NCBI GenBank assembly: GCA_018065165.1
Contig: JAGHTV010000116.1
Coordinates: forward strand, 1 to 7,327
DNA: 7,327 nt
Source of the DNA: Candidatus Sodaliphilus fimicaballi
Lineage (GTDB): Bacteria; Bacteroidota; Bacteroidia; Bacteroidales; Muribaculaceae
Direction: 5' to 3'
Shown one piece after another: positions 1 through 7,327 of this stretch. The translations under genes and the position numbers were made by a program. The notes under the pieces are model-generated. The model searched no databases, was not told the DNA's origin, and was given only the letters and a program-made list of their open reading frames with translations. Numbering within the stretch: position 1 is the first letter of the stretch; each line of letters begins with the position of its first letter.

Positions 1-12
1 GTATTATGTGTT

Positions 13-1170
13 TTAAAATCTGAAACCGGCCGATGCCGTAGCATCGCCTATTTGGTTATATAACCAGTATGATTTGCTCCACGAGGTGTATCCATTGAAA
101 CTAGCGTGGAAACCATAGAAAAAGTTTCCACAGTTGCGTACTAAAGCCATGCGAGCTCTTATGTTTAGGGCAAGGCGGTTATTTATTCCGTCAATTGTAT
201 CAACCGACCCATGCTTTAATCCTAATGAAGGCACTGCCATTACGTTGAATACCCAGTTGTGATGGAACACCCAGTTGTAAGCATAGCCAACATTTATTGC
301 ATAGTCATAGTAATGCATCCTAAACGTGCGATCGGGCCAAGGATTGATATCCTTTAATTCCTCGGGAATCTTTGACATATCCATGTCTAGTTTTTGGTTA
401 GAATACTGTAGTCCTAAGATAAAGGAACCTGCACTACGTTTTTGAATTTTCGAGAAACAGTATGCTGCCGCATGGGCATATTTCTTATTGTTAAAGAAAT
501 AGAATAAGTCTACACCAAGTGTCTTTGATGTTAGACCGTCGTATTTCAGATTAATTATTTTACCATCATTATAATTGCCAAACTTATTTATGCGTGACAT
601 GCCTGTGTTCTTATTGTAATATATTTCGGCAAACAGTCGACTGCAAGTGAAGTTTATGCGGGTACGACGGTGATCAATGATTTTGCCCGAAAGCAAATTG
701 TCAATGTCGGGGGTATACTCAAATCCTACTGCCATAAACGAAATGCGAAATCCTGCACTAGTGCGAGGCTCACTATTGACAAATAATGAAAATTTATCGT
801 CGTGAGCATTAACATGGTACATATCCCATTTAGAATTCACCTTAAGCATTACCTTCCACTTCTTGGGAATTGAATAAACATAGGCGGTATCGTAACTATT
901 AAATGTACGATCGCCCCAACGATAAACATTGAAGCAAAAGTCAACAAACTTGGGACACTGCAATGTAGTATCCATTACATCAAAGCGATTCTTGATGAGT
1001 TGTTTTACCCATCCTTCTTTAATGTGTGTTCGCTGTATGATATGTTCGGGCAGGGTGTCTTGTATATATTCATGTACTTTATAAGCAATGGAGTCAATCT
1101 TCTCACTAGCATGTAATGGGATGATTGACAATAATGAAAATATTGATATGATAACAATTTTCAGTTTCAT
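13..1170 (-). CDS. DUF4421 family protein, putative secreted/outer-membrane beta-barrel protein
   Basis: A 385-residue protein of a Bacteroidota family with no established function. The N-terminus is a type I signal peptide: MKLK, a hydrophobic core at about residues 5-19, and probable cleavage after Ala21. There is no lipobox Cys, so it is not a lipoprotein. The conserved signature YRWGDRTFNSYDTAYV is at residues 83-98. Further family blocks are GFRISFMAVGFEY (140-152), FGNYNDGKIINLKYDG (197-212) and AAAYCFSKIQKRSAGSFI (234-251). The second half is rich in aromatic, alternating beta-strand sequence (about 284-385), and the chain ends GFRF with a terminal Phe, as in many outer-membrane barrel proteins. 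Length fits the family and the frame is intact. The barrel assignment is inference from strand pattern, signal peptide and terminal Phe. The 4-base overlap with tamB suggests coordinated production with TamB. The family call is from recognition of the signature, not a search. Confidence 0.88.
   Translation of the reverse strand: MKLKIVIISIFSLLSIIPLHASEKIDSIAYKVHEYIQDTLPEHIIQRTHIKEGWVKQLIKNRFDVMDTTLQCPKFVDFCFNVYRWGDRTFNSYDTAYVYSIPKKWKVMLKVNSKWDMYHVNAHDDKFSLFVNSEPRTSAGFRISFMAVGFEYTPDIDNLLSGKIIDHRRTRINFTCSRLFAEIYYNKNTGMSRINKFGNYNDGKIINLKYDGLTSKTLGVDLFYFFNNKKYAHAAAYCFSKIQKRSAGSFILGLQYSNQKLDMDMSKIPEELKDINPWPDRTFRMHYYDYAINVGYAYNWVFHHNWVFNVMAVPSLGLKHGSVDTIDGINNRLALNIRARMALVRNCGNFFYGFHASFNGYTSWSKSYWLYNQIGDATASAGFRF
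28..48 (-). other. RNA hairpin with UACG tetraloop at the 3' end of the DUF4421 gene
   Basis: On the minus strand, CGATGC-TACG-GCATCG forms a perfect 6-bp stem (31-46) closed by C-G around a UACG loop, the unusually stable UNCG tetraloop class. Two more G-C pairs (28-29 with 47-48) can extend the stem past a single bulged base. It overlaps the codons for GDATASA near the C-terminus, ending about 13 bases before the TAA stop. A TTTTAAAA stretch follows about 10 bases downstream, so a canonical terminator U-run does not directly abut the stem. It may stabilise or help end the transcript, or be coding coincidence. Confidence 0.4.
1167..1170 (-). promoter_or_regulatory. ATGA stop/start overlap coupling tamB to the DUF4421 gene
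   Basis: On the minus strand the four bases read ATGA. The TGA (1167-1169) ends tamB and the ATG (1168-1170) starts the next gene. The downstream frame has a TAA only four codons upstream (1180-1182), and no alternative start lies between. The next in-frame Met, residue 66, would remove the signal peptide, so this ATG is the only reasonable start. There is no Shine-Dalgarno sequence in front of it. Termination-reinitiation by the ribosomes finishing tamB is the likely route of translation. Confidence 0.85.
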
Positions 1171-4100
1171 TGCTGTGTGTTAGCTACATTCCTTGTCGTG
1201 TCAGTAACTGTTGAATCATTGCTCAAGTTAAGATTGAGTTTCTTTTTGCGTAAGAAATCAAAAGGACGCTCAAAGTCATGTTTCCACACCAGGCCAACGC
1301 CCTGGGTAGTAAGAGCGTTACGCACATAGTAATTCTGGTCGTTGAAGTGGTTATATGCCTTGAGTCGTAGTGAACCATTTGAGTTGAGCAAGTACTCAAT
1401 GTCAAAGTCTCCTATAAAATTGCTATTACGAGTGTTATATGTATTGTCGCGATAACCAAAGTTACCGTTAAACAACAAGCGGTTGTTGAGCAATTGACTC
1501 GACAAAGCCAGGTCTACTTCCATGTCGCTAAAGTCGCCACGGTCGGTTCTGAAATTAGGTGATATGCTCCAGTTGTCACTCATCTTGCCCAGGATATTTG
1601 ATAATTGAGACGAGATGGTAGATGATGCAATAGATGTCAACTCGTTATTATTCTTTGTGTTGCCCATGTATTCAGGTGTGTAGAAACGGTTAAGAGCAAG
1701 CAGATAGATGATTTGCCTGTTCATCATATCATCGGTGCTGATAATACTCTTAATCTTTCTATATGCATCGGTTGTCAGAGTAGGGAATTCCAGGTCAAAC
1801 GAGATGTCGGGCTGACTCATAATGCCTTTTGCTTTAAGGATGGCATGCACGGGAACATTAGTACGATTGATCTCTTTGTCATTGGCAAATGACTCGTCAA
1901 GGTCTTTAATGTTTGCGTTGAGAGAGTATACCGCTTCAATGTCGAGCATAGCTGCATAGGGATCGCCCTGGAAACTAATGCTGCTACCATTCCTGATTGT
2001 AAAGTCTTTTATGATGATGTCTTGCAATGTAAAGTTGTAGTTTCCTTTTTCAAGAGTGTATTTACCAAACATTGTCATCTCATCATTGTTGTTATATGTA
2101 AGTCGCATGTTGCCACGACCTGTTGCTTTGATTTGGTCTCCACCAACGGGATCCATAATGAGAATGAGTTGGGCATCGGGGGTAATATCACCTTGCAAGT
2201 CAATAGTGTATTCGGTTGGAATGCTTTCCTCTTGAGTCTGTGCTTTGGCTGTCAACTGCTTGACAATGTCGGGTATAGTGTCAATTTCCACAACTGTATC
2301 AAGTGGAATAGCGGGTTTGTTGCGATCGCGGAATGTGATGAAGTTATATTCGTTTGCCTCCTCACTATCACTTAATACAAATGTAAATTTACTGTTGGGA
2401 GCCGATTGCATATTCACTTTAATGTCAACTCGTCCTGGTTCGCCTGTTACAAATGCTGAACCATTGCCATAGATTTGACCATACCACACTGGGTTAATAT
2501 CGGCATTGGTGTCATAGCACAGTAGGTTGCGAGCATTGGTGATTGAGAAATTGAATACAGGACGATGGAAACTCTCATGGCGTAGCCATCCGCTCATCTT
2601 TGCCTCGTGGCCATCGCGGTCGTGAATGCGAACATCGTCAAATGTGATGAGGTCGGGCTTCATGTGTACCGAATCGCCCTTGCATGTGTAATACACATTT
2701 GTGTAGTCAAGTTTGAACCTTAAACTATCGGCTTTTATGTCACCATATAAGTTGATTGTCTTGAAATTGCCAAACAACACTGCTCGTCCCGAAACTGCAC
2801 CCGAGACATCGCTTGTAAATGCTTGCATATAGGGTTTTAGGAATGATGGATTGGCATGGTCGGCGTCAAATGTAAGATGCAGTGAGTCGTCGGCCACAAA
2901 GATTGCACCATTGATGAGAGAGTGACGCCCGTTGTCCTGTGCAAGGTCGGCGTTGAGTTCAACGGCTTTTTCATCATTTAGCCATCGGCTCTTAATGTCG
3001 GCATCACCCATGAGTGCATTGTTGTAGCTCAGTCCGTCAACATGTAATACAGGCGTGTAGATGCGAGGAGCCTTGGTAAACACATCGCTTGCATAGAATT
3101 TTCCTGTTGCCTGACCGCCAAAGCTTACATGGTTAATGTTCAGTGTCTCAAATATATAGTCAAGACTTATATCGTTCAACTCGAGACAAACTTCAGAAGA
3201 AGGATCTTTAGATATTTCGCCGTTTATCTTTATATATTGCTTATCACTGAAGCCCGACATGTGGTCAATGTTGATAACTCCATTGTTGTAACTAACCTTT
3301 GCCGGATTTACTTGCCATGGCTTGTCGTTAAATACAAGTTGTGTTGGGTTTACATCAACAGTGGCATTAATGCTGCCGTCGTCGTTTCGCATCAGTAATG
3401 CTGACAGGTTGATGTCACCATGGAAATCATGATCACGCATTACCCGCCAGCCCAGGTTTGTGTCCAAGCGGTCGTTAATGCCGCTTGCATTTAGTGTTAT
3501 AGCAATCTTGCCCTTCTTTGATGGCATCAATGTGTGAGCAAGCATAGTAACATTGCCGGTTTTACTGTCAAGTTTTGCTTGTATGTCTGAACCCTCTATG
3601 ATATTCTTGCCATTGAGCAAATAGGGTGCATTCACATTAAGTTCAAAGCTGTTGTTGCTCTCGTTGATATAGCCATTTAATGTGGTCTTGTAAATTGGTT
3701 TTACGGGTAGTTTCACTACCGAGTTAAGAGCGTCAAGATTGTCAATTGTAAAGTTGAAATCAAGGTCATTTTTCTTTCCTGTGCGATTCTGCATCGATGC
3801 ATATTTACCAAAGAATCCCGGGAAAGCTGTTGAGAGCATTCCCTTAATACTAGGAACTAAAGTTGTGAAATCATAAGAACCCGTAATCTTGCCGTTTACA
3901 AAATCACTACTAAGGGTGATGTTTTGCGGATATTGGTTGTTATTGGCAATGAGTAGAATTTGGTCAAGATGTACTTTGCGTTGCTGTGCGTCGCTATAGT
4001 CAACATTTTTGAGTTCAATGTCGCCTGTCACATTGCTGGGTGAGTTGCCTGTGAAGTTGGCATCAAGGTCAAACGAGACAATGCCATTGGGTACATTCTT

Positions 4101-5723
4101 GATTCCTAGTCGGGCCAGATTTACATTGTTGATGTTAGCCTTTACATCAAATGCCGATTCAACGCCAGCAAGTGTAGCATCTCCATTAAGGTTGATAACA
4201 CCTGCAGCATCGTTTATTGCCAGAGTGCCATTTACATTGTTATGATTGTTCTTGAAATTAGCAGTGATGTTATGATATCTATTGCCATTGAGGTCAATGT
4301 AGTCAATAAAGCCATCAATGCTAGCGCTTGCCAATTTTCCTCCGCCTATGCTAGCATCAGCGTCAACATTGAGTGCAACATCGCCTAAAACTTTTGTTTG
4401 AGCCAGTAATTCTCCTACTTTGAATTGTTTGGTCATTAAGTGGCCGGCAAAGTTTTGACCAGCACCGTTGTTATTGAATATACCGTCAATGTTTAATGTA
4501 CCAAGTGATGTGGCTATACCGCCATCAAAATCAAGCTTGCTTTTATTGCCTGCAACAGATCCGTCAATACTTATATTGCCACAACGGCTGATTATTCCTC
4601 TCACTTGAGGTGACAGATTGGCAAAATGCGATATAACACGCTCAATTTCTTCGGCACGAGCGTGTAACAGGATATGGGGAACATTAAACGACAAGTTGGC
4701 TACGCTATCGAGGTTATATATTTGACCTGCAGCGTTAAGCATTACTTGTTCATTATCTGTTTGAAGTGACAAAGTGGGTATATTGATGTTTTTGGCATTA
4801 CCACGAGCTACAGCTGTGAAGTTGATAACTTGATCATAGTCTTTCAGCTTAGGAACAAAAGCTCCTAAATCCTTAAGATTTACATAACTGTTGGTAATGG
4901 TAAGTTCGTGATTTGCCTGTTTTATGTCATTACCCATTGTTTTGAGTGACGCATAATTCAATTCGATGTCACCAAGTGACAACATTGAGTTAGGCAACTC
5001 GATTCTTATACCGGTTGCCGTAGTTTTATTGTCATTGATTGTAACTGTTGTTGCAAGGTCTTTTAGTACAAATCCACTCTGTTCTTTAAGTGACAGACGC
5101 TTTAAGTCAATGATAAAGTCGTTGTTCTTCAAGCGGGGAAGTGTAACATCGGCTTTAACATCGGTTATATGTAGATGATTAGGGTCAAACTGGTTTGCCT
5201 TGCGTGGTGCATCTAGCAAGTCATAACTTATGTCACACTTGCGAAGCACAACATTAAACACTTTAACATCAAATGGTTTCGGTGGTTTGTTGTCTTTGGG
5301 CTTAAATGCGTCAATAATAAATTGCAGATTTGTAGGACTGTCCTTATCAGGCTTGATGATGCGTCCGTGTAAGCCTATTATTTCGCCATAGGTGAATACC
5401 AGTTGTCTGTGAGCAATAAGGTTATATAGGCTGATACCAGCTCCCAGCTTGTCAATGTTGATAAGTGAGTCTCCTTGTTGGTCGGGAATTGACACGTTGT
5501 GCAGCAGCAATTCATTAAATGGCATAAATGATACCTCGCCAATGGTAACATTAGTCTTGAGGTAGTCGCTAAGTGCTTTCTCGCCTTGCTGTTTCAACTT
5601 GTTTTGAACTGCAGGAATTGATAGTGCAATGTATAGGGCAGCAAATAGCGTAACCCCTGCAACAAGCAGAGTCACGATAGCTGTCCTTAATGCATTGTAA
5701 ATATGTTTTGCAGTTTTTTTCAT
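1167..5723 (-). CDS. tamB: TamB-like translocation/assembly module protein (DUF490 C-terminal domain)
   Basis: A 1518-residue envelope protein. Family knowledge: TamB is anchored in the inner membrane, spans the periplasm as a long beta-taco groove, and works with a BamA-type outer-membrane partner (TamA or TamL) in outer-membrane protein insertion and/or phospholipid transport. Seen here: a basic N-terminus (MKKTAKH) and one hydrophobic anchor at about residues 14-36. An AsmA-like N-terminal part follows, with the GEVSF..FNELLLHNVSI block at 62-79. Next come about 1000 residues of Asn/Asp-rich alternating beta-strand sequence. The TamB domain spans about 1090-1490, including YNFTLQDIIIKDFTI (1229-1243), ISFQGDPYAAMLDIEA (1249-1264), VPVHAILKAKGIMSQPDISF (1290-1309) and RQIIYLLALNRFY (1336-1348). 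A Ser/Glu/Asp-rich segment at 1118-1168 is probably a flexible loop. A polar 26-residue tail follows the domain. The start is fixed by an in-frame stop directly upstream. The stop overlaps the next gene by 4 bases. The whole frame is intact. Function in this organism is inferred from the family. Confidence 0.93.
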   Translation of the reverse strand: MKKTAKHIYNALRTAIVTLLVAGVTLFAALYIALSIPAVQNKLKQQGEKALSDYLKTNVTIGEVSFMPFNELLLHNVSIPDQQGDSLINIDKLGAGISLYNLIAHRQLVFTYGEIIGLHGRIIKPDKDSPTNLQFIIDAFKPKDNKPPKPFDVKVFNVVLRKCDISYDLLDAPRKANQFDPNHLHITDVKADVTLPRLKNNDFIIDLKRLSLKEQSGFVLKDLATTVTINDNKTTATGIRIELPNSMLSLGDIELNYASLKTMGNDIKQANHELTITNSYVNLKDLGAFVPKLKDYDQVINFTAVARGNAKNINIPTLSLQTDNEQVMLNAAGQIYNLDSVANLSFNVPHILLHARAEEIERVISHFANLSPQVRGIISRCGNISIDGSVAGNKSKLDFDGGIATSLGTLNIDGIFNNNGAGQNFAGHLMTKQFKVGELLAQTKVLGDVALNVDADASIGGGKLASASIDGFIDYIDLNGNRYHNITANFKNNHNNVNGTLAINDAAGVINLNGDATLAGVESAFDVKANINNVNLARLGIKNVPNGIVSFDLDANFTGNSPSNVTGDIELKNVDYSDAQQRKVHLDQILLIANNNQYPQNITLSSDFVNGKITGSYDFTTLVPSIKGMLSTAFPGFFGKYASMQNRTGKKNDLDFNFTIDNLDALNSVVKLPVKPIYKTTLNGYINESNNSFELNVNAPYLLNGKNIIEGSDIQAKLDSKTGNVTMLAHTLMPSKKGKIAITLNASGINDRLDTNLGWRVMRDHDFHGDINLSALLMRNDDGSINATVDVNPTQLVFNDKPWQVNPAKVSYNNGVINIDHMSGFSDKQYIKINGEISKDPSSEVCLELNDISLDYIFETLNINHVSFGGQATGKFYASDVFTKAPRIYTPVLHVDGLSYNNALMGDADIKSRWLNDEKAVELNADLAQDNGRHSLINGAIFVADDSLHLTFDADHANPSFLKPYMQAFTSDVSGAVSGRAVLFGNFKTINLYGDIKADSLRFKLDYTNVYYTCKGDSVHMKPDLITFDDVRIHDRDGHEAKMSGWLRHESFHRPVFNFSITNARNLLCYDTNADINPVWYGQIYGNGSAFVTGEPGRVDIKVNMQSAPNSKFTFVLSDSEEANEYNFITFRDRNKPAIPLDTVVEIDTIPDIVKQLTAKAQTQEESIPTEYTIDLQGDITPDAQLILIMDPVGGDQIKATGRGNMRLTYNNNDEMTMFGKYTLEKGNYNFTLQDIIIKDFTIRNGSSISFQGDPYAAMLDIEAVYSLNANIKDLDESFANDKEINRTNVPVHAILKAKGIMSQPDISFDLEFPTLTTDAYRKIKSIISTDDMMNRQIIYLLALNRFYTPEYMGNTKNNNELTSIASSTISSQLSNILGKMSDNWSISPNFRTDRGDFSDMEVDLALSSQLLNNRLLFNGNFGYRDNTYNTRNSNFIGDFDIEYLLNSNGSLRLKAYNHFNDQNYYVRNALTTQGVGLVWKHDFERPFDFLRKKKLNLNLSNDSTVTDTTRNVANTQQ

Positions 5724-5745
5724 TTACGATATCAACAACTATGAA
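5724..5745 (-). other. 22-base nadE-tamB spacer
   Basis: This short A/T-rich gap separates the nadE stop from the tamB ATG. It has no Shine-Dalgarno-like purine run. An in-frame TAA sits immediately before the tamB ATG (5724-5726), so translation of tamB cannot begin further upstream. I found no convincing Bacteroidota promoter (TAnnTTTG at -7 with TTG near -33) and no terminator hairpin here, which supports read-through from nadE into tamB. Confidence 0.7.
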
Positions 5746-7327
5746 TTATAAGGGAAGTGATTCACACTCTTTCAACCATGCCTTGCTCGATGCATCGCTG
5801 GGCATACGCCAGTCTCCCCGAGGTGAGAGTGAGATGTTACCCACCTTTGGACCATCGGGCGAACAAGAACGTTTAAATTGTTGATTGAAGAATCGGCGGC
5901 TGAAGGTGGTTAGCCATTTCTTTATAGTTTCGTTGTCATAAATGCCATTGAATGCTTCTCGTGCAATGAAATATATCTTTGCTGGACCAAACCCGTGACG
6001 AAGCATATTGTACAAGAAGAAGTCATGCAACTCGTAGGGACCAACCAGGTCTTCGGTCTTTTGGGCAATTTCTCCCTTGTCGTCGGCTTTGGTCAACTCG
6101 GGACTAATTGGCGTTGCGAGCACATCAAGTAGAGTCTCATGTATAATCATACCGGTGGGGTTTGATGTGTTGATTGTAGCTGCAAACCACATTACCAGAT
6201 GCTTGGCTAGCGTCTTGGGAATACTGCAGTTTACATTGTACATCGACATGTGGTCACCATTGTAGGTTGCCCAGCCTAAGGCAAGTTCCGACAAGTCACC
6301 AGTACCAAGTACCAGTGCATTTACCTTGTTGGAATAGTCCATGAGAATCTGTGTACGCTCACGAGCTTGGCTGTTTTCGTATGTTACATCCTGTAAATCG
6401 GGATCGTGCTCAATATCGGCAAAGTGCTGCATTACTGCAGGAGCGATGCTGATTTCTTTTACTGTAACGCCCAGCGCATTCATCAGTTGCACGGCATTGT
6501 TATGAGTGCGTCCTGTTGTTCCAAAGCCGGGCATTGTGATGCCATAGATGTTTTTGCGGTCAAGCCCCATCTTGTCAAATGCTCTTACTGCAATCATCAG
6601 GGCTAGGGTAGAATCAAGTCCGCCAGAGATTCCCACAACAATTGACTTGATGTGAGTGAAATCCAAGCGACGCATCAGACCCTGTGTCTGGATGTTTACG
6701 ATCTCCTCACAGCGGGAGTCAAGTCGAGATGTTTCTGATGGTGTGAACGGAGCCTTGCGTATTTTACGTTTTAATTTCTCCTCTTCATAGTCAAGACTTG
6801 TTGTCTCAAGCTTAACAAACTTGTAATCTCTTGCATGTTGTAACATGCTGTCGGTGAAGCTACCGTTGAGGCGACGTTCATTGTCAAGTGCTTCAAGATC
6901 TATGTCGGCAACTGAAAGTTGAGGACTTGTCGAGAATCTTTCTCCTTCTTTCAAGATACTGCCATTTTCGGCAATGATGGCGTTACCAGCAAAAACAAGG
7001 TCGGTTGTAGATTCACCATATCCAGCCGATGAGTATACATAAGCTGCAATGCAATGGTCGCTCTGGTGCTTAATTAAATTTACTAGATAAGTGTGCTTGC
7101 CTACAACCTCATTGCTAGCTGAGAGGTTAACTATGACATTAGCCCCATTAATTGCTGCCAGTGAACTGGGGGGGATGGGAACCCACAGGTCTTCGCATAT
7201 TTCAATCGCAATTTTCATGCGACCGGCTTCAAAGATTTGATCTGTTCCAAAAGGGACACTCTTGCCGTTAATCATAACCTCACTAATGTGGCCACGAGTC
7301 ATGTTGTCACTTGTAAACCATCTCTTC
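5746..7327 (-). CDS. nadE: Glutamine-dependent NAD+ synthase, C-terminal ~526 residues (5' end outside window)
   Basis: Cytosolic enzyme of the last step of NAD biosynthesis: deamido-NAD is adenylylated with ATP, then amidated with ammonia released from glutamine by a fused nitrilase-type glutaminase domain. Residues here are numbered from the internal Met at 7302. The nitrilase nucleophile is Cys36 in EICEDLW (codon 7195-7197); the Glu and Lys of the triad would lie in the missing N-terminal part. The synthetase domain has the PP-loop SGGLDS at residues 226-231 (6610-6627), then GTGDLSE at 333-339 and the conserved GWATYNGDHMSMYNV stretch. The C-terminal part contains GEIAQKTEDLVGPYELHDFF, typical of this subfamily. 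The frame stays open to the edge and the eight extra codons read KRWFTSDN, matching family sequence, so the Met at 7302 is not the start. Family length is about 640 residues, so roughly 115-120 are missing. The TAA stop lies 22 bases before tamB. No frameshift or lost motif was seen in the visible part. Confidence 0.97.
   Translation of the reverse strand, partial: KRWFTSDNMTRGHISEVMINGKSVPFGTDQIFEAGRMKIAIEICEDLWVPIPPSSLAAINGANVIVNLSASNEVVGKHTYLVNLIKHQSDHCIAAYVYSSAGYGESTTDLVFAGNAIIAENGSILKEGERFSTSPQLSVADIDLEALDNERRLNGSFTDSMLQHARDYKFVKLETTSLDYEEEKLKRKIRKAPFTPSETSRLDSRCEEIVNIQTQGLMRRLDFTHIKSIVVGISGGLDSTLALMIAVRAFDKMGLDRKNIYGITMPGFGTTGRTHNNAVQLMNALGVTVKEISIAPAVMQHFADIEHDPDLQDVTYENSQARERTQILMDYSNKVNALVLGTGDLSELALGWATYNGDHMSMYNVNCSIPKTLAKHLVMWFAATINTSNPTGMIIHETLLDVLATPISPELTKADDKGEIAQKTEDLVGPYELHDFFLYNMLRHGFGPAKIYFIAREAFNGIYDNETIKKWLTTFSRRFFNQQFKRSCSPDGPKVGNISLSPRGDWRMPSDASSKAWLKECESLPL

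Noticed and set aside
1223..1405. Minus-strand 60-codon frame inside the 3' end of tamB
   Set aside because: Out-of-frame reading of tamB with no protein-like character.
2022..2472. Two overlapping plus-strand open frames (117 and 75 codons) opposite tamB
   Set aside because: They lie antisense to the intact TamB domain, resemble no known protein, and are explained as chance open frames over a long conserved gene.
3129..5178. Plus-strand open frames at 3129-3398, 4009-4245 and 4966-5178
   Set aside because: Short antisense frames within tamB with no recognisable protein features or start signals.
5714..5720. Run of seven A directly after the tamB ATG as a slippage site
   Set aside because: It simply encodes the Lys-Lys N-terminus typical of a membrane anchor, and the frame is intact.
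5724..5780. Separate promoter for tamB
   Set aside because: TAGTTGTTG in the spacer only loosely resembles the -7 box, sits too close to the ATG, and no TTG is at the right distance for a -33 box.
5690..5884. Plus-strand frame of 64 codons crossing the nadE-tamB junction
   Set aside because: Antisense to both gene ends; its sequence is the reverse-strand reading of conserved NadE C-terminal and TamB N-terminal codons.
6077..6606. Plus-strand frames at 6077-6265 and 6406-6606
   Set aside because: Antisense to the highly conserved NadE synthetase domain; no independent evidence of coding.
7168..7174. Run of seven G (C on the coding strand) in nadE as a phase-variation tract
   Set aside because: It encodes the ordinary IPPS residues in an intact frame of a housekeeping gene; seven bases is short for a switching tract.
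7300..7302. ATG at 7302 as the nadE start
   Set aside because: The frame continues upstream to the window edge with family-matching residues, and this Met lies only 35 residues before the glutaminase Cys, so the N-terminal glutaminase half would be lost.

Overview
The window holds three genes, all read leftward on the minus strand with almost no space between them. In transcription order they are the 3' part of nadE (glutamine-dependent NAD+ synthase), a full-length tamB-like gene (giant inner-membrane-anchored periplasmic protein), and a full-length gene for a DUF4421-type putative outer-membrane protein. The first gap is 22 bases and the second junction is a 4-base ATGA overlap, so the three most likely share one transcript that starts beyond the right edge.

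The organism is very probably a member of Bacteroidota, order Bacteroidales. The DUF4421 protein type is essentially restricted to that phylum, and the NadE and TamB sequences have the character of Bacteroidales orthologues. None of the visible starts has a Shine-Dalgarno sequence, and the bases just upstream are A/T-rich, as is usual in this phylum. Base composition looks moderately AT-rich and even across the window (judged by eye, not computed). A gut Bacteroidales such as Muribaculaceae or a relative would fit, but genus cannot be fixed from this stretch.

Layout: about 5746-7327 nadE, truncated by the window edge; 5724-5745 short spacer; 1167-5723 tamB; 13-1170 DUF4421 gene; 1-12 the start of an unseen downstream region. 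No RNA genes, mobile elements, CRISPR arrays or long repeats were seen. No non-coding stretch exceeds 22 bases.

How the genes relate: NadE is a cytosolic housekeeping enzyme with no obvious link to the other two. TamB and the DUF4421 protein are both predicted envelope proteins, and their genes are translationally overlapped. The simplest reading is that the DUF4421 protein is a client or partner of the TamB-dependent outer-membrane path. This is inference from gene order and from a predicted beta-barrel-like protein ending in Phe. No clear new system is visible. The most interesting points are the tamB/DUF4421 coupling, the absence of an adjacent BamA-type tamA/tamL gene within the window, and a stable UACG-loop hairpin at the very end of the DUF4421 gene.
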